A DNA stretch of 64,000 nucleotides from Acidobacteriota bacterium (lineage in GTDB: Bacteria; Acidobacteriota; Terriglobia; Terriglobales; Acidobacteriaceae), in the NCBI GenBank assembly GCA_021779935.1, contig JAJXZT010000042.1, positions 1 to 64,000 of the forward strand. The letters are read 5' to 3'. The notes beneath the pieces are model-generated. The model did no database searches, was not told the DNA's origin, and worked only from the letters and a program-made list of their open reading frames with translations. How positions within the stretch are numbered: the stretch's first letter is position 1; each line of letters begins with the position of its first letter. The translations under genes were made by a program, and so were the position numbers. Below, one piece after another: positions 7,561 through 16,826 of the stretch.

Positions 7561-9344
7561 CACTGCGGCAGCGACTCTTACTGATGTTCTCGCTGGTGGT
7601 CGTACTTGCGGTCGGCGCCGTCGCGTGGATCGTCTCCCTCCGTACTCGTAACGCATTTGAACAGGTAGACCAACAACGCACTGCGGCTCTTATCTCCGAG
7701 ACTCGCGGAGAGTTTGCGAGGCGCGGGGAAGAAATATCGCAGACACTCGACCGAATTGCGGCCAGCGATCATGTACAACGGATCGCCGTGGACGTGACGC
7801 AAGGTGGTGACCAGGCACCATATATCCGCGATGCAGGCTCTCTTGCGCAGGAGTATCAGCTCGACTTGCTCGAGATCGTTGCCGCCGACGGCACTATCAT
7901 TTCTTCGGCACAGTGGCCGGCGCGATTTGGCTACAAGCAGAGACTACCGAGCCCTAATGGTTCCGAAGCGTTTCTTCAGAAGGTCGACTTGCCGAACAAA
8001 ACGATCCTGGCGATGATGGCGATACGGGCGGTGCACTCCGGAGAAGGAGTCATCTATCTCATCGGAGGCGACCGGCTCGACAGTGGCTTTCTTCAGGCGT
8101 TTTCAATGCCCATTGGGAGTTATGTGTGGCTATACCGCTTCACGCAAACCGCGCTTACACCAAACGATCTTCTCGGTCCTCCGGCATCCTTCGACACTTT
8201 TCGGCCTCTACTTTCGGCCGTGCAGGCAGACTCAGGAGAGCACACGGGATTCGTTGATCTTTCCGACAGGCATTTTGATCGTGCCACGATACAAGCCTTT
8301 CCCTTGAAAGACGACGCCGGTTCAGTCGCCGCCGCACTCCTGGTTGGCACGTCACGGCGGCCATTCCTGGAATTACAACAGCACATTCGCTCGACTGCGT
8401 TTGGCGTGGCTGGCATTGGCATACTGCTGGCCATCATCGCGAGCCTCTGGATCACGGCTCGCATCAGCCGTCCCATCGAACTGCTTGCAAATGCTTCCCA
8501 GGAAGTCGCTTCCGGCAATTGGGATGTCCGCGTGGATTCACATTCGCAAGATGAGCTTGGGCAACTGGCTGAATCGTTCAATGTGATGACCCACCAACTC
8601 ATCGAGCAACGTGATCGGCTTCTGCAAGCCGAGCGCGTTGCAGCCTGGCGCGAACTTGCGCGACGTCTCGCACACGAACTCAAGAACCCCCTGTTCCCTC
8701 TCCAGCTCACGGTTGAAAATCTTGCGCGAGCGCGCGAAGTTGCTCCTGATCAATTCGAAGAAATATTTCGTGAGAGCACATCGACGCTGCTCGCCGAAAT
8801 TTCGAACTTGAAGACGATCATCGGTCGCTTTAGCGATTTCTCAAAGATGCCGCGTCCTCAGCTCCAGCATGTTTCGCTCAACGAACTTGTTCGTGGTGTA
8901 GCTTCGCTCCACCAGGCACAACTTGCACAATCTGCCCATCCGATTTACTTAGATCTCCGTTTCGACGACGACCTGCCACAGATTGCGCTCGACCCTGAGC
9001 TCTTCCATCGAGCTCTCTCAAACCTTGTGCTCAACGCAGTGGATGCAATGTCCAATGGCGGCACGATTACGATTTGCACTTCTCGCTTCGACGATTGCGC
9101 GCGAATTGAGGTCATGGATACGGGCACGGGGCTTACTCCCGAAGAGCGCGAGCGCCTATTTACGCCCTACTACACGACAAAACAGCATGGCACAGGACTG
9201 GGGTTAGCCGTTGTACAGTCTGTCATCAGCGACCACGGAGGCAGTATTTCGGTGGAGAGCGAGACTGGCAGGGGCACAACATTTATTATTCAGTTGCCGA
9301 TACAGTCTCGGAAGACTACGAGCATGGAAGGAACTAGCGCGTGA
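7557..9344 (+). CDS. NtrY-like sensor histidine kinase
   Basis: Predicted 595 residues. The GTG at 7557 overlaps the previous stop (GTGA) and has GGAGGA six nt upstream. Order: TM1 (about 7-27), a periplasmic sensor of about 250 residues resembling a Cache domain, TM2 (about 281-301), HAMP (300-352), H-box RRLAHELKNPLFP with phospho-acceptor H373, then an ATPase domain with N-box LVLNAVDAMSNGG, DTGTGLT and GTGLGLAVVQSVISDHGG. It should phosphorylate the NtrC-like regulator encoded next. Gene order suggests that it reads ligand occupancy of the upstream binding protein. Confidence 0.92.
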   Translation: MTLRQRLLLMFSLVVVLAVGAVAWIVSLRTRNAFEQVDQQRTAALISETRGEFARRGEEISQTLDRIAASDHVQRIAVDVTQGGDQAPYIRDAGSLAQEYQLDLLEIVAADGTIISSAQWPARFGYKQRLPSPNGSEAFLQKVDLPNKTILAMMAIRAVHSGEGVIYLIGGDRLDSGFLQAFSMPIGSYVWLYRFTQTALTPNDLLGPPASFDTFRPLLSAVQADSGEHTGFVDLSDRHFDRATIQAFPLKDDAGSVAAALLVGTSRRPFLELQQHIRSTAFGVAGIGILLAIIASLWITARISRPIELLANASQEVASGNWDVRVDSHSQDELGQLAESFNVMTHQLIEQRDRLLQAERVAAWRELARRLAHELKNPLFPLQLTVENLARAREVAPDQFEEIFRESTSTLLAEISNLKTIIGRFSDFSKMPRPQLQHVSLNELVRGVASLHQAQLAQSAHPIYLDLRFDDDLPQIALDPELFHRALSNLVLNAVDAMSNGGTITICTSRFDDCARIEVMDTGTGLTPEERERLFTPYYTTKQHGTGLGLAVVQSVISDHGGSISVESETGRGTTFIIQLPIQSRKTTSMEGTSA

Positions 9345-10732
9345 CTTCAGTACGCAAAGCCGACATCCTGATCGTGGATGACGAAGCCAATACGCTCGCT
9401 TCGCTCGCGCGAGCCTTCCGTCTCGCGGGACACGAAGCAACCGTTTGCGACAACGCAGCCCGCGCCCTGGAACTGGCGCAGTCACGGCCCTTTGATCTCA
9501 TACTTTCCGATGTCGTGATGCCCGTTCGAGACGGACTCTCACTCCTTGAGGATCTGCGCAGTGCAGGCATTACAGTTCCGGTAGTGATGATGTCAGGGCA
9601 GGCACACATTGAGATGGCTGTGAAAGCGACACGTCTCGGTGCTCTTGACTTCCTCGAAAAACCAATTTCCACCGACAAGTTGCTGTTGACGGTGGAGAAC
9701 GCGTTACGACTGCACCGGCTTGAAGCCGAGAACCGCGATCTTCGAGGACGCGTTGGCAAACACCAGATCATCTGGACGGGCAACGCGATGCACCGTGTGA
9801 TGACGCAGATCGAGCGGGTCGCCGCCAGCGAGTCCAGAGTCTGCATCTATGGCGAGACTGGAACCGGCAAGGAACTCGCCGCACGCACGCTGCATGAAAA
9901 GAGTTCCCGACGTGAGGGACCATTTGTCACGCTGAACTGTGCCGCCGTGCCCGCAGAGTTGATCGAGTCGGAACTTTTCGGGCATGAGAAGGGTTCGTTC
10001 ACGGGCGCCGCTAACAGACACATTGGAAAATTCGAGCAGGCACACCGCGGCACACTCTTCCTCGATGAGATCGGCGATATGCCGCTTGCGATGCAGGCAA
10101 AGTTATTGCGCGTACTGGAGGAGGGTGAAGTGGAGAGGATCGGCGGCGACAAGCCGACCTTGGTCGATACGCGCGTGATTGTCGCCACTCACCGCAACCT
10201 GGAAGACCTGGCGCGCGAAGGACGATTTCGCCAGGACCTCTTTCATCGTATCTACGTCTTCCCTCTTGTGCTGCCTCCGCTTCGGGAACGGAGCGAAGAC
10301 ATTCCTGCACTGGTTGCGCACTTCGCCTCGCAGGTGGCGGCGCAGAATGGTTGGAAGCCAGCGAACTTCACACCCGAAGCGGTCGCGGCGTTACAACACT
10401 ATCGCTGGCCGGGAAATATTCGTGAGTTACGCAATGTGGTGGAACGATTGTTGCTGCTAGCAGTGGATAACAAAATCGATCGCGCGACAGTGGAGCTCGC
10501 CATTCCCGACCTCATTCCAACGTCTATCCGCGTAGAGGTCGAGAACTTCCCGGGGACACTGGCCGAGCGGGCAACAGAGTTCGAACGCAAAACTATCCTG
10601 GCGGAGTTGGATCGACACGCACATCACATCACGAACACGGCAAAAGCCCTCGGCTTAGAGCGAAGCCACCTCTACAAGAAATGCCAGCAACTCGGGATTG
10701 ATCTTCGCTCGGCGCGAAACGGCGCAGGGTAA
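9341..10732 (+). CDS. sigma-54-dependent response regulator (NtrC family)
   Basis: Predicted 463 residues, GTG start overlapping the kinase stop by 4 nt. The receiver domain (about 7-120) has phospho-acceptor D57 in LILSDVVMP. The AAA+ domain follows with Walker A GETGTGKE, the sigma-54 contact loop GSFTGA at 218-223 (serine in place of the more common alanine of GAFTGA), Walker B GTLFLDEIGD, and RWPGNIRELRNVVERL. The C-terminus has a Fis-type helix-turn-helix (NTAKALGLERSHLYKKCQQLG). It should activate sigma-54 promoters. None with a clear -24/-12 signature was seen nearby, so its targets may lie outside the window. Confidence 0.95.
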   Translation: MTSVRKADILIVDDEANTLASLARAFRLAGHEATVCDNAARALELAQSRPFDLILSDVVMPVRDGLSLLEDLRSAGITVPVVMMSGQAHIEMAVKATRLGALDFLEKPISTDKLLLTVENALRLHRLEAENRDLRGRVGKHQIIWTGNAMHRVMTQIERVAASESRVCIYGETGTGKELAARTLHEKSSRREGPFVTLNCAAVPAELIESELFGHEKGSFTGAANRHIGKFEQAHRGTLFLDEIGDMPLAMQAKLLRVLEEGEVERIGGDKPTLVDTRVIVATHRNLEDLAREGRFRQDLFHRIYVFPLVLPPLRERSEDIPALVAHFASQVAAQNGWKPANFTPEAVAALQHYRWPGNIRELRNVVERLLLLAVDNKIDRATVELAIPDLIPTSIRVEVENFPGTLAERATEFERKTILAELDRHAHHITNTAKALGLERSHLYKKCQQLGIDLRSARNGAG

Positions 10733-10755
10733 ATTCACGACGTCGCCAGCTTGCC

Positions 10756-13700
10756 TCAAACAAGTTCTTCAAGCCTGTAACCCGCATCCTTCGCTGCATT
10801 CATCCTCTGGAGAATTGCTGTTTCGAGTGTGTTAATTCTTGCGCGATCAAAATTCTCTTCGCCGGCAATTTCAAGCAGCATGGGCAACGCCATCCACCAC
10901 AGCAGGCCTTTATAGGGCTCCTTAATCAAGTATCGAACGCCCTCGTGCTCATGGGCTCCGATCAACCAGCCAAACTCCGCATCGTGAATCCAACTCATGA
11001 CTCCGACGGAGCGCTCGCTGACACGAGCAACACCTGGCGCCCAGGAAGCATGGGCAAACGCAACACGCACCCTTGCCGATGCACGCCACCGCTCTTCTCC
11101 CACAAGGCCGAGCAATCCGAACGTATTCGCAAACACATCGTGCAGATGCAGTTCATCGAACAGGCGGGCACTTGCGCGATTTGGATTTGCAGCATCTGCC
11201 TGAACGCCCAGCGCGTGCACCGCGCACCACGCTACAATGCTGCCCCAGATGGCTTTCTGTTCGGCATGTTCTTCTCCCGATGGAAGGACATCGCCGGGCC
11301 ACGGCTCCGACAATTCCTGCATAAGAGAGGGAAGGCACAGCGCCGATTTAAGAGATTCCGAAAAGATTTTGGGCGCAGCAGCTGTGGTCCCGCTCCACGG
11401 TACAGTCGTGTCCACGCCTCCCTGTAGTAGCAACCGCTCGTCGATCCGATGAGCCGTCTCAATCAGTGTCGAAAGTCGCGCTGTTGCCTGTGCAATCAGT
11501 TGCTCAGACTGCATTGTCTTTGAGGATGTATCGTCTGTTGGTTCTTCCGCTGCATCGCGAACGTGCGCCGCGGATTCCGCGGCTGCGGCAATATCTCCAA
11601 TGAACTTGGGATCAAGCAATGAGTAGATCGCCTCGTGGACGGGCTTCAACTCAAGCGCACGCAACGCGTCATCCAGACTGGCGACACCGCTCCCGGCCAG
11701 CATTGCGCACAATTCGCTCCACGGCCGTGTGCCGTCATCAACGATGTCCTGCCAATCGAGAAGTACCTGACATTTGTACGCGCCGAGTTCAAAGTGCAAA
11801 CCACGCTCGGCAACATCACGCGAGTTGTGCAGATACTCCAACCCGGTAAACGCATCGCGGAATGCCACAAGCGCGCGGTCGCCAATTGAGAGATTGAAAC
11901 TCTCACCCAGGCTCTGCTGACGCAAGCGGCGTCCGCCATCCGGCAACTTCTCGGCAAACGCGCAGGACGTGCGCACCCACCCGCGTGCAGTGGCATACTT
12001 ATTATGGAAGACGACGAGCGCGCGCTCGCTCCCACGACAGTTGGAGTACGCGTAGACGTCTTCGTTCACCCAGCCTTCATCGGAATAGAAATCGTAAAGC
12101 AGAAAGTTTTCGGACTCGGCAAAGAGGGAGCGCCGATGCAGCAGCGGAGAAATTTCGCGCTCATGTCGCGCCATCAGCCACTGGTCAGGCTGCTCTTCGT
12201 GGTATGCACGGCGGTACTCCATTCCATATTTTTCAGTGAAGCCCTCGACCTGTCCGTGTCCGAACATCGGCAATCCAGGCAGCGTAGCCATCACCGTGCA
12301 GATTCCGAAATACTTGTCGCCTTTGCCGAACTGCTCGACCGCGGTGCGCTCGTCAGGATTGTTCATGAAATTGACGTAGCGCTTCAGAATATCCGGGTCA
12401 AACTCAATGGTGTTCTTGATGACGCTGCGATAGTTCGCGTTCTCCTCGTCGCGCATCATATTCATGAACGCACTGTTGTAGACGCGATGCATGCCGAGCG
12501 TGCGGACGAAGTAGCCTTCCATCAGCCAGAATGCTTCGGCCAGTAACAGTGTTCCTGGAACTTCCGTCGCCACGCGGTCCACTACCTCGCGCCAGAACTC
12601 CAATGGAATCGCCTTGTCGAACTCAGCCTTTGTCATCCCATATTCCGCGCGCGACGGAATGGCTCCGCCAGTTCCCGGTTCCGGGAACCAGAGGCGCTGA
12701 AAGTGGCGCTTGGCAAGGGTCATCGCGGCATCGAAGCGGATGATGGGGAACATGCGCGCAACATGCAGGATGGTCTGAATGACGGCTTCGCGAACGTCCG
12801 CCCGCAGGTAATTCAACTGCGCCGTATCGTTCCACGGGAAACTTGTGCCGTCGTTTCCGTGGTAGATGTAGCGCGTATCTCCGCTCCACCTGTCTACGCG
12901 GCGGAAAACAACGGCGGCGTCGGTGTGATCGTAGTAGTGATCTTCAATCTTGATTTCGACGCGGCCGTCGCTTGAGAGATCGGGACCGTCAAACTTATAG
13001 GCAGGATAGGGAGTATAGGGAAGCGACAGAAACCAGTCAGGATGCTCCACGACCCACTTGGAATCGATGCCCATGTGGTTCGGCACCATGTCGCTCGCCA
13101 ACCGGACTCCCCTGACCCTGGCCCGTTCCTTTAGATTGACATATGCCGATTCACCGCCGAGATCGTCCGCGATGCTGTAGTCGAAGAGAGAGTATGCCGA
13201 GGCAACCGCATCGCTCTTGCCCATGATCTGCTTGACGCGCTGCGACGCCTGACTTCGCTCCCACACGCCAATCAGCCAGAGCGCATTGAAGCCGCGGCGC
13301 GCCAGCAAATCCAACTCTTCGTCGGGAACCTGATCAAGCCGGTGAATGTCACGACGGTATTTTTTTGACAACTGGTCGAGCCACACGTAGGTGCTCTTGG
13401 CAATCAGAACGGTGCGCGGCATCCAATCCACGTCTGGACTGAAGCGTTCGTATTCCGGATCAATACGCGCATATTGCGGAATGGCCATAGCGCCGGAATC
13501 TCCCCCGAGAGATAGCATGCCACCAGGCCTCTCTGTTGGCGGATGAAACCGCAGCCAGACAGCCATTTCCTCTTCCTTCAGGACATCCAGAGCCTGTAGG
13601 AATCGCTTGAAGTTCTCTCCCAGATAACGAACCCAGCGACGCCGGATAAAGGCGAGCTGGCCAGAGAGTGAATCGGGAGAGGCAAGAGCCGGAGCGCGCA

Positions 13701-14319
13701 AAAGATCGAACAGATTCTCGTCTTCGAAGCGAGGACGTGTTTCAAAATAGTCGCGCAATGCCGCCGTGATCTTCGCGTACTCAGTCTGCGTGACAAGTTT
13801 GAGGTCGGCGAACAACTCCTCGAACGGCTGGAACGCGGGATTCGCATTGGCCAGCCACAACATCATCATCTCTTCAAGTGCAATGGCACGATGCGGCGTG
13901 GTTGCCGTTGTACCGCGCAGCCATTCCGCGGGCGATATCTCTTCGCGAAAAACGGCGACCGGGGGAAACTCTTCGATGAAGCTCAGCAGCGTGTGGTCGA
14001 GTGCTTCCCTGCTCAACCGTGCTTCGAACCAATCAAGCGCGTCGATCAGCACGCGCGGGTCCTGTTGTTCGCGATACACGGCAATCATCGCGTGCAGGGC
14101 CTCGTCGATCAGCGCCATGGCGTTCAGTGCGCCTGCATTCACCGTACGTTCGGGGTGAGTGGCGGTGTCGCGAACCTCATTCATGCGCTGCGCGAATTGA
14201 CGGCAAGCCGCCAGATTCGCGAACAGAACGTTTCCCGTCAGGGAGTACAGTGTCCCGTCAAAACGGTAACGGTGACGAGCATCGCTGGAGACATGGAACT
14301 CAAAACGAGGAGCACTCAT
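10756..14319 (-). CDS. very large GH13 (alpha-amylase superfamily) protein
   Basis: Predicted 1187 residues, about twice a typical GH13 enzyme. Conserved GH13 regions are visible in order: ASDMVPNHMG (about 408), IIRFDAAMT with the predicted nucleophile Asp (about 528), LLAEAFW with the predicted acid/base Glu (about 595) and VNFMNNPDERT (about 652), where the usual His of the NHD motif is Pro. About 300 residues of helical N-terminal sequence and over 350 C-terminal residues (Trp-rich near the end) flank the catalytic part. There is no signal peptide, so it is probably cytoplasmic and acts on an alpha-glucan or alpha-glucoside. No glycogen or trehalose genes are adjacent. It lies 78 bp downstream of feoB on the same strand. 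Confidence 0.85.
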   Translation of the reverse strand: MSAPRFEFHVSSDARHRYRFDGTLYSLTGNVLFANLAACRQFAQRMNEVRDTATHPERTVNAGALNAMALIDEALHAMIAVYREQQDPRVLIDALDWFEARLSREALDHTLLSFIEEFPPVAVFREEISPAEWLRGTTATTPHRAIALEEMMMLWLANANPAFQPFEELFADLKLVTQTEYAKITAALRDYFETRPRFEDENLFDLLRAPALASPDSLSGQLAFIRRRWVRYLGENFKRFLQALDVLKEEEMAVWLRFHPPTERPGGMLSLGGDSGAMAIPQYARIDPEYERFSPDVDWMPRTVLIAKSTYVWLDQLSKKYRRDIHRLDQVPDEELDLLARRGFNALWLIGVWERSQASQRVKQIMGKSDAVASAYSLFDYSIADDLGGESAYVNLKERARVRGVRLASDMVPNHMGIDSKWVVEHPDWFLSLPYTPYPAYKFDGPDLSSDGRVEIKIEDHYYDHTDAAVVFRRVDRWSGDTRYIYHGNDGTSFPWNDTAQLNYLRADVREAVIQTILHVARMFPIIRFDAAMTLAKRHFQRLWFPEPGTGGAIPSRAEYGMTKAEFDKAIPLEFWREVVDRVATEVPGTLLLAEAFWLMEGYFVRTLGMHRVYNSAFMNMMRDEENANYRSVIKNTIEFDPDILKRYVNFMNNPDERTAVEQFGKGDKYFGICTVMATLPGLPMFGHGQVEGFTEKYGMEYRRAYHEEQPDQWLMARHEREISPLLHRRSLFAESENFLLYDFYSDEGWVNEDVYAYSNCRGSERALVVFHNKYATARGWVRTSCAFAEKLPDGGRRLRQQSLGESFNLSIGDRALVAFRDAFTGLEYLHNSRDVAERGLHFELGAYKCQVLLDWQDIVDDGTRPWSELCAMLAGSGVASLDDALRALELKPVHEAIYSLLDPKFIGDIAAAAESAAHVRDAAEEPTDDTSSKTMQSEQLIAQATARLSTLIETAHRIDERLLLQGGVDTTVPWSGTTAAAPKIFSESLKSALCLPSLMQELSEPWPGDVLPSGEEHAEQKAIWGSIVAWCAVHALGVQADAANPNRASARLFDELHLHDVFANTFGLLGLVGEERWRASARVRVAFAHASWAPGVARVSERSVGVMSWIHDAEFGWLIGAHEHEGVRYLIKEPYKGLLWWMALPMLLEIAGEENFDRARINTLETAILQRMNAAKDAGYRLEELV

Positions 14320-14397
14320 TTGACTGGAAGTATAACAACCCCGGCTCGCTACTTCTCTTGCAATATGAAGAATTGGGCCGTGAAAGCCGGAAAGCCG

Positions 14398-16278
14398 CTA
14401 CGTCCAAAAGAGATTGACAATGCGGAAGGCGATGAAGGCGGACACGTAAGCCACGGCCGTCATGTAGGCAAACTGCAGTATCGGCCACTTCCAGCCGTTA
14501 GTTTCGCGCCGCACCACTGCAATTGTCGACATGCATTGCATAGCAAAGGCGAAAAACACCAGCAGAGCGATGGCGCCCGCCGGCGACAGTTCGTGCCGCA
14601 AAACGGTCTGCAGATCCATGGAATGGGATTGAGGGTCAACCCCGTAGAGCGTGCCCAGCGTCGAAATGATCACTTCGCGCGCTGCTATGGAAGTAAGCAA
14701 GCCAACGCCAATTTTCCAGTCAAAACCCAGCGGACGAATCGCGGGTTCGATCGTCTTGCCGACCATTGCCACAACGCTGTCCTGAATGGCCGGCGGCTGG
14801 CCATTGTGCATTGGAAAATTCGTCAACACCCAGAGCAGTATCGAGATCCCGAGGATCACGGTACCTGCCCGGTAGACAAACGCCTTGCAGCGATCCAGAA
14901 GACGCAGGAGTAACGACGACATAGTTGGCCAGCGGTACGGCGGCATCTCCATTACAAACTGCGCATCCTTGCTCTTCAGTACGGACGACTTCAACAGTTT
15001 TGCCGTGAACACCGCCATCAGGAAGCCCAGAACATACAGGCCAAGCATGGCAGCCGCACGCGTACCAAAGAAGACGCCGAGCAACGGGTGATTCGGAATA
15101 AACGCCGCGATGATCATGGTGTAGACCGGTAGCCGCGCTGAGCATGTCATGAACGGCGCGATCAGAATTGTTGCGGTACGGTCACGCTTGTTCTCGATCG
15201 TGCGCGTTGCCATGATCGCCGGAACTGCGCATGCGTAGGCCGAGAGCAACGGGATAAAGGACTTGCCATTGAGCCCGACCCGAGCCATGGTCTTATCGGC
15301 AATAACGGCCGCGCGCGATAGATAGCCGGAATCTTCAAGAATGCCGATCACCAGGAAGAGCAGCAGGATTTGCGGCAGAAATACAAGAACCGCACCGGTT
15401 CCCTTCCACACTCCATTTACCAGCAGAGATTGCACGACGCCATGGGGAAGAACCACGCTCATCCAGACGGCCGAACGGTCCAGCAGAAATTGCAGCCCAT
15501 TTGACAGCGGCTGACCAACCGAGAAAATTGTCTGGAAAACGCCAATCACTACAACGCCGAAAATCACCGGCCCCCAGATGCGATGGAGAAATACGGAATC
15601 AAGCCGCCGAGTCCAGAGCGGCGTCGCAGGGCGATGGTAGTGCGCCTTGGCGCCGACGCGAACGGCCCATTCGCGGCATAACCTTGCATCCTGCACCACA
15701 GGCAGCTCGAGCGGCTCCGGAGCGCGAGCAGCGGAAGACATGAAATTCTGAACCGCGCCCAACCCTTGGCCGCTAACAGCACTCACCAGCGCGACCGGAG
15801 TTCCAAGCTGGCGCGCCATGGAGAGAACGTCGATATGTCCGCCCTGGTTGTGGAGTTCGTCAGCCATGTTGAGCAGGACGAGTGTCGGCAACCCCAGGGC
15901 AATCACCCTTGCAGCCAGCATCAAATGCCGGTTCAGGTTCGTCGAGTCCAGTACGAGGATGATGGCGTCCGGACGCGGAATGCCATCCATATCTCCGTTC
16001 AGAACATCGACAGTCACTTTTTCGTCTTCGGATTTTGGCGTGAGGCTGTAGACGCCGGGGAGATCAATGAGCGCGACTTCCCGGCCACCGTTCATCTTTA
16101 ACACGCCGGTGTGGTGCTCCACGGTAACGCCGGGAAAATTCCCAACTTTCTGCCGCAGTCCGGTGAGCCGGTTGAAGAGCGTGGTCTTGCCGGAGTTGGG
16201 GGGACCAACTACCGCTACGGTTCGATACGCCTGAGCTGTTGCCGCTTCCTGCGGAGTAAGTTCCGAAATTGGGGTCAT
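14398..16278 (-). CDS. feoB: ferrous iron transporter B
   Basis: Predicted 626 residues: an N-terminal GTPase with G1 GPPNSGKTT, the switch segment NFPGVTVE, G3 DLPGVYS and G4 LNMAD, then a linker and a polytopic membrane region with Gate-type repeats (SGYLSRAAVIADKTM, GLNGKSFIPLLSAYACAVPAIMATRTI). It imports Fe2+ across the inner membrane. It is shorter than E. coli FeoB (773), mostly in the linker and C-terminus. ATG 16278 is used; a GTG at 16293, just past the feoA stop, is an alternative. feoA lies directly upstream and shares the Fur-controlled promoter. Confidence 0.95.
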   Translation of the reverse strand: MTPISELTPQEAATAQAYRTVAVVGPPNSGKTTLFNRLTGLRQKVGNFPGVTVEHHTGVLKMNGGREVALIDLPGVYSLTPKSEDEKVTVDVLNGDMDGIPRPDAIILVLDSTNLNRHLMLAARVIALGLPTLVLLNMADELHNQGGHIDVLSMARQLGTPVALVSAVSGQGLGAVQNFMSSAARAPEPLELPVVQDARLCREWAVRVGAKAHYHRPATPLWTRRLDSVFLHRIWGPVIFGVVVIGVFQTIFSVGQPLSNGLQFLLDRSAVWMSVVLPHGVVQSLLVNGVWKGTGAVLVFLPQILLLFLVIGILEDSGYLSRAAVIADKTMARVGLNGKSFIPLLSAYACAVPAIMATRTIENKRDRTATILIAPFMTCSARLPVYTMIIAAFIPNHPLLGVFFGTRAAAMLGLYVLGFLMAVFTAKLLKSSVLKSKDAQFVMEMPPYRWPTMSSLLLRLLDRCKAFVYRAGTVILGISILLWVLTNFPMHNGQPPAIQDSVVAMVGKTIEPAIRPLGFDWKIGVGLLTSIAAREVIISTLGTLYGVDPQSHSMDLQTVLRHELSPAGAIALLVFFAFAMQCMSTIAVVRRETNGWKWPILQFAYMTAVAYVSAFIAFRIVNLFWT

Positions 16279-16294
16279 GGCCGAAACGCTCACT

Positions 16295-16576
16295 TCAATA
16301 AGCCGCCACTGCGACAGGAAGCACGGTAATGAGCTTTGACAATTCCTTGCGCAAAGCCACTTCAGTTCCGTCGACGCGGTAGATTCGCGGATCGCCGCCC
16401 GGACCAGAGTTTGCAACCGTAACTTCCAACCCAGGCACAAAACCAAGGTTCATCAGATATTCGGCCACGTCATGAGAGAGACTGAAATCGTAAAGGATGC
16501 CGCGTTCGCCGACAGCGAGGTCGGCAAGTGCCGCGGATTCTGGAGTGCAATTACCGGATATGAAGTTGAAAATCAT
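16295..16576 (-). CDS. feoA: ferrous iron transport protein A
   Basis: Predicted 93-residue SH3-like FeoA: LADLAVGERGILYDF, YLMNLGFVPGLEVTV and DGTEVALRKELSKLITV are the standard family segments. It is a small cytosolic partner of FeoB. ATG 16576 is preferred; an in-frame TTG at 16582 is possible. Stop and feoB start are 16 nt apart, so the two are co-transcribed. The start codon lies inside a Fur-like palindrome, pointing to repression under iron sufficiency. Confidence 0.92.
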   Translation of the reverse strand: MIFNFISGNCTPESAALADLAVGERGILYDFSLSHDVAEYLMNLGFVPGLEVTVANSGPGGDPRIYRVDGTEVALRKELSKLITVLPVAVAAY

Positions 16577-16582
16577 TTTCAA
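16566..16582 (-). promoter_or_regulatory. Fur-box-like palindrome over the feoA start
   Basis: TTGAAAATCATTTTCAA is a perfect 8-1-8 palindrome. Its central 15 bases match the 7-1-7 Fur consensus TGATAATNATTATCA at 12 of 14 defined positions. It begins about 11 bp past the feo -10 element and covers the feoA ATG, a position suited to blocking transcription. Confidence 0.75.
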
Positions 16583-16593
16583 TTCCGACTTCT

Positions 16594-16621
16594 ATTGTAC
16601 CCCTCCCGGCCAATTGGTCAA
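16594..16621 (-). promoter_or_regulatory. sigma-70-type promoter of feoAB
   Basis: On the minus strand TTGACC (16621-16616) and TACAAT (16599-16594) are separated by 16 bp, each one base from consensus. The predicted start near 16587 gives a leader of about 10 nt before the feoA ATG, running straight into the Fur-like palindrome. Confidence 0.65.
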
Positions 16622-16768
16622 TGTACGGGAATCACACTTATTTGTGATATGGAACACACAAAGGAACAGTTCCCGTCGAGAATCGCGTCGCAGACTCCTT
16701 TTCAGGCAGATTGCAGCCTGTGCCGCAAGTACACAGCGCAAGTCTTAGTGCCACATGGACTTATCCAA

Positions 16769-16807
16769 AGTACAGACAGGCAGCCCGGAAGGCTGCCTGT
16801 CTGTACT
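16769..16807. terminator. 17-bp perfect hairpin downstream of the peroxiredoxin gene
   Basis: AGTACAGACAGGCAGCC (16769-16785) pairs perfectly with 16791-16807 around a 5-nt loop. It sits 20 bp past the stop of the minus-strand peroxiredoxin gene and before the feo promoter. There is no long T-tract, so it may be a terminator helped by Rho, an mRNA stabiliser or a repeat unit. Confidence 0.5.
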
Positions 16808-16826
16808 CTTGGGGGTAGTCGAAGAT

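Noticed and set aside
9992-10009. GSFTGA instead of GAFTGA as a broken sigma-54 contact
   Set aside because: This serine variant is known in functional NtrC-family activators and the rest of the AAA+ domain is intact.
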